Assembly (NCBI GenBank): GCA_902776415.1
Contig: CACYPY010000024.1
Span: forward strand, 1-47,453
Direction: 5' to 3'
DNA length: 47,453 nucleotides
From: an uncultured Ruminobacter sp.
Lineage (GTDB): Bacteria; Pseudomonadota; Gammaproteobacteria; Enterobacterales; Succinivibrionaceae
Shown here one piece after another: positions 44,894 to 47,453 of the stretch (the stretch's first letter is position 1; each line of letters begins with the position of its first letter). Made by a program: the position numbers and the translations under genes. The notes beneath the pieces were generated by a model. The model had not been told where the DNA came from, did no database searches, and saw only the letters and a program-made list of their open reading frames with translations.

Positions 44894-45682
44894 ATGAACA
44901 ATGATTTTTCCAGGAATGGCGAGCCTGAAAGCACCGGATCCGGAGAAGCCCCGACCTTCCCGGAAGATGCCGCAGGATCCTCCGGGGACGGCAGCGACGG
45001 GGTGTTTTCCAGGGAGATCCGGAATCTCATCGTGGCTCTTATGAAATCCGGCTGCCTTACCGCCGCCGATGATGAGGAGCTTTACGGACTCTATCTCCGG
45101 AACCGCCGTCTTGTTAACGGCTTTCTGGCCAATATCAATCTCCGGACGGTGCTGGACGAGGCCGAGGGCATTCTCTATATCGGCAATCTGGTGCGGGAGG
45201 AGGAAGAACCTGAAGACAATTCCGGAACCGGAAAGCGGGGACGGAGCTCCCGGGGGGACTCCGGAGATTCCTTTCTCATTACCCCAAGGCGGATTTCGGC
45301 ATTTGATTCCGTGGTACTCCTTCTGCTTCGGGAATATTACCACCGCCGGCTTTCCGAAGGCGAGACCACCATTGTCATGGACGTGGATCAGCTGGAGGAC
45401 ATGCTGGTGCCGTTTTTCAGCGATTTTCAGGCCGGAAGCCGCAAGGATCGCATGAAGACCAACGGGGCGCTCCGGCGTTTTCAGGAGCGGCGGCTTATCA
45501 AAATTCTGTCCTCGTCCGAGGGGGATCGCGTCCGCATCAATCCCATTATCAGAACCGTCATCAGCCTGGATTTCCTGCATAAGCAGCTGGAAGCCTACCG
45601 GGAATTCTATGCCGGACATGGTGTCAGTGCCGCGGAAGGTGACGACGAGGGGATCGGCACTGAGGCCGGAGACGCTTTCTGA
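44894..45682 (+). CDS. jetB: Wadjet subunit JetB (DUF4194)
   Basis: 262 residues. A disordered acidic N-terminus of about 38 residues is followed by winged-helix-type segments: IRNLIVALMKSGCLTAADDEELYGLYLRNRRLVNGFL, then VVLLLLREYYHRR and KTNGALRRFQERRLIKIL with VRINPIIRTVIS. This fits DUF4194, the MukE-like partner of the SMC subunit. A Gly/Ser/Arg-rich insert (near 105-120) is not usual. AGGAAACAG precedes the ATG. It lies 71 bases after jetA. Confidence 0.82.
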   Translation: MNNDFSRNGEPESTGSGEAPTFPEDAAGSSGDGSDGVFSREIRNLIVALMKSGCLTAADDEELYGLYLRNRRLVNGFLANINLRTVLDEAEGILYIGNLVREEEEPEDNSGTGKRGRSSRGDSGDSFLITPRRISAFDSVVLLLLREYYHRRLSEGETTIVMDVDQLEDMLVPFFSDFQAGSRKDRMKTNGALRRFQERRLIKILSSSEGDRVRINPIIRTVISLDFLHKQLEAYREFYAGHGVSAAEGDDEGIGTEAGDAF

Positions 45683-45793
45683 CGGAAGGCGGTATTTCGG
45701 GATGCCCGGCAGCCGTCTGAAACAAGGGGCCGCAGGCAGCAGGAGAAAATCAGAGCAGACAAGAGCAGAGCAAAGCAAGGAAAAAGATCAGGA

Positions 45794-47212
45794 ATGGATA
45801 TTGCAAACACCAACAATACCGCCGGGAATCCGGAATCAGGTTCCGGTTCGGAAAATGTCTCTGAAAACACCGTTTCCGGAGCACCGGAAGCCGCAGGACT
45901 CCCCGGAGAGGAACCGGGGCCTGCAGCTCCGGAGGCTCCCGGAGCGGCAGAAGCTCCGGAAGGCACCGAAGGCTCTCAGGTTCCTCTCCCGCCCCGGGAT
46001 CAGATCAAGCTCGAAAAGCTTACGGTTTTCAACTGGGGCTCCTTCAGCGGACTCCATTCAGTCACCATCGACGGCGCCGGAACCCTGATTACCGGAGAGA
46101 ACGGCGCCGGCAAGTCCACCATGATAGACGGACTGATGATTCTCCTGAGCTCGGCGGGAAAGGCGCAGTTCAATATCGCAGCCTCCCAGGGGGATCGTTC
46201 GGATCGCTCCCTGGTTTCCTACATGCGTGGTAATTACGGCAGCACCTCGGACGAGGAGGGCACCTATGCCCGGGCCATGCGGGAGGATTCCACGGTTTCG
46301 GTGCTGGAAGCCGTGTACAGGCATACCATGAAGGACGACAAGGTGGTGCTTCTGGCCGTATTCTATCTCCCCGGAAGAAGCACGGCCCTGGCAGACGTTA
46401 AAAAGCTCTATGCGGTGGCGGAGGAGGAGATCCCGGTTCCCGATATTATCAGGGAGTTCAGTCAGAGTGACAGCCGGGCTCTCCGGACTTTCCTGAAAAG
46501 GTTCCGCGGCATCAGGATCTGCGATGACAGCTTTGCCGAATACCTTACCTGTCTCAAATACCGCCTCAATATTCAGAACGACAATGCGCCGGCGCTTCTG
46601 TCCCGGGCGCTCGGACTCAAGAAAATCGACAACCTCACCAGCCTGATCCGGACTCTGGTGCTGGAGCCCTGCGATGTGGCCGAGGATGTCCGGAATGCGC
46701 TCCGGCAGTTTGATGATCTGGGCCGTACTCACGATCGGCTGGTGGATGCCAGAAACCAGCAGGCGGCACTCCGGGATCTCCCCGGGGAGTGTCAGACCAT
46801 GGAGAGCATCGATAACGAAAAGGCAGTTCTTCAGGCGGTTACCGGTGAAATTCCGGCGTTTGTCGCCGGCTATGCCGTGAGCTTCTATGAGGCCCGGCTC
46901 TTGCAAATCGGCCTTGATATCAGAAAATACGAGGACATGGCTGCCCGCCTGAAAACCCGGCACGACAACGCCCAGCAGGAATTTATCGATTACAGTTCCA
47001 GGTATAACAGTGCCGGCGGCAACAGCATCAGCGGCATTGAGCAGCAGCTTCGGGAGGAGACAGGGCTCTCCGAAGCGGACATGCTCCGGCTTTCCGGGGT
47101 ATGCGGGCTGAGTGAGGATACTGCGGACCGCATGATCGAGAATGTGGTCGGGACGTATGCACTGCCGATGGGAATTGCGAGAAATTCCTGGGAGAGGTGC
47201 TGCCTTCGCTGA
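45794..47212 (+). CDS. jetC: 5' part of Wadjet SMC subunit JetC, with foreign 3' end
   Basis: The frame encodes 472 residues; intact JetC is about 1100. A disordered Pro/Glu/Ala-rich lead of 65 residues precedes the SMC/MukB-type ATPase head: FNWGSFSGLHSVTIDG, Walker A GENGAGKST near 101, and VFYLPGRS further on. The start of the coiled coil follows (about 330-415, up to SGIEQQL). After that the reading changes to residues resembling HMG-CoA reductase and stops at 47212. The hinge, second coiled coil, signature and Walker B are missing, as is jetD, the nuclease gene. As assembled, the system could not work. The break is probably an assembly join and not biology. Confidence 0.8.
   Translation: MDIANTNNTAGNPESGSGSENVSENTVSGAPEAAGLPGEEPGPAAPEAPGAAEAPEGTEGSQVPLPPRDQIKLEKLTVFNWGSFSGLHSVTIDGAGTLITGENGAGKSTMIDGLMILLSSAGKAQFNIAASQGDRSDRSLVSYMRGNYGSTSDEEGTYARAMREDSTVSVLEAVYRHTMKDDKVVLLAVFYLPGRSTALADVKKLYAVAEEEIPVPDIIREFSQSDSRALRTFLKRFRGIRICDDSFAEYLTCLKYRLNIQNDNAPALLSRALGLKKIDNLTSLIRTLVLEPCDVAEDVRNALRQFDDLGRTHDRLVDARNQQAALRDLPGECQTMESIDNEKAVLQAVTGEIPAFVAGYAVSFYEARLLQIGLDIRKYEDMAARLKTRHDNAQQEFIDYSSRYNSAGGNSISGIEQQLREETGLSEADMLRLSGVCGLSEDTADRMIENVVGTYALPMGIARNSWERCCLR
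47055..47190 (+). pseudogene. Fragment resembling class II HMG-CoA reductase
   Basis: In frame with jetC, residues GLSEADMLRLSG, then ADRMIENVVGTYALPMGIA match the N-terminal region of bacterial class II HMG-CoA reductases (consensus ADRMIENVIGTF-LP-GIA-NF). The match breaks at about 47190, where a reading NF would need one more T. Only about 45 residues are present. The left limit is approximate. Confidence 0.6.
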
Positions 47213-47447
47213 ACCGGTTTTTCAGAATCTGTACTAAGGTCAATCCCAGGATAACAGGCAGGCTGGACGCTGATGCTGCGTATATGCAGTTGAATGAGAG
47301 TCTCTCCCGCCTTCGCATGTCTTCGGTAGATACCGTATTTACATCCGGTTCTGCTGCGTTTACGGACATGGAAGAAGCTCCCAGAGCCAGACCGGTTGCC
47401 ACTACTGCTCCCATTGTCATCATGGTTGTTTTCTTCGCGTTATTCAT
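47200..47447 (-). CDS. Start of a secreted protein at the window edge, probably broken
   Basis: Opposite-strand frame beginning at ATG 47447 with a textbook signal peptide: MNNAKK, a hydrophobic core TMGAVVATGLALGASS, and cleavage after VNAA near residue 33. The next 15 residues look coherent, but the composition then changes, and downstream it overlaps the reductase-like fragment. The true C-terminus is absent. Probably the first 50 residues of a real exported protein joined to other DNA. Confidence 0.45.
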
Positions 47448-47453
47448 AATTGT

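Overview
The window looks like part of a chromosome from a gammaproteobacterium, probably a gut or rumen anaerobe. The evidence is moderately high GC, a sohB-topA adjacency like that of enteric bacteria, a short L25 (rplY), and a type III secretion (T3SS) gene set. Succinivibrionaceae (Aeromonadales) would fit, but this is inference from gene content and not a classification. The right edge behaves like a contig end: the last 400 bases join pieces of unrelated genes.

Layout. 1-9.4 kb is ordinary chromosome: a clipped gene, a secreted protein, a phosphopantetheinyl transferase, nadA, cstA, rplY, a CvfB-like S1 protein, a propeller-like ORFan and a SetB-type sugar exporter. 9.9-12.0 kb is one CbbX/SpoVK-type AAA+ gene cut by a single in-frame TAA. 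12.3-17.6 kb holds sohB, topA and two ORFans. 17.6-21.2 kb carries, on the minus strand, a HAD phosphatase, a PF09820-type ATPase and an AlbA/Schlafen-domain regulator of lower GC. Upstream of that regulator lies a 25-copy 8-bp repeat with the look of a phase-variable element.

22.0-33.9 kb is the most interesting region. A plus-strand operon of four genes (1490-aa UPF1/DNA2-like helicase, 691-aa unknown, 366-aa coiled-coil protein, 611-aa Clp-like ATPase) meets, tail to tail, a minus-strand pair (NrdG-like radical SAM protein and a membrane protein with a CorA-like C-terminal layout). I cannot match this combination to a named system and propose it as a candidate defence or stress system. Directly upstream of the pair is an Rpn (recombination-promoting nuclease) gene. 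A tandem duplication of about 490 bp has produced a free-standing copy of the Rpn C-terminal, antitoxin-like region and a dead 5' relic of the radical SAM gene.

36.1-43.2 kb is a T3SS island: sctU, an SctO-like coiled-coil gene, a free-standing copy of the SctU/FlhB C-terminal domain, a class I chaperone, a frameshifted probable effector, and a second chaperone-like gene, with ligA inserted between. 43.4-47.1 kb starts a type I Wadjet locus (jetA, jetB, 5' part of jetC). jetC then runs into a fragment resembling HMG-CoA reductase, followed by an opposite-strand secreted-protein start, most simply an assembly or amplification chimera.

All calls come from reading the sequence and from memory of protein families; no database search was run.
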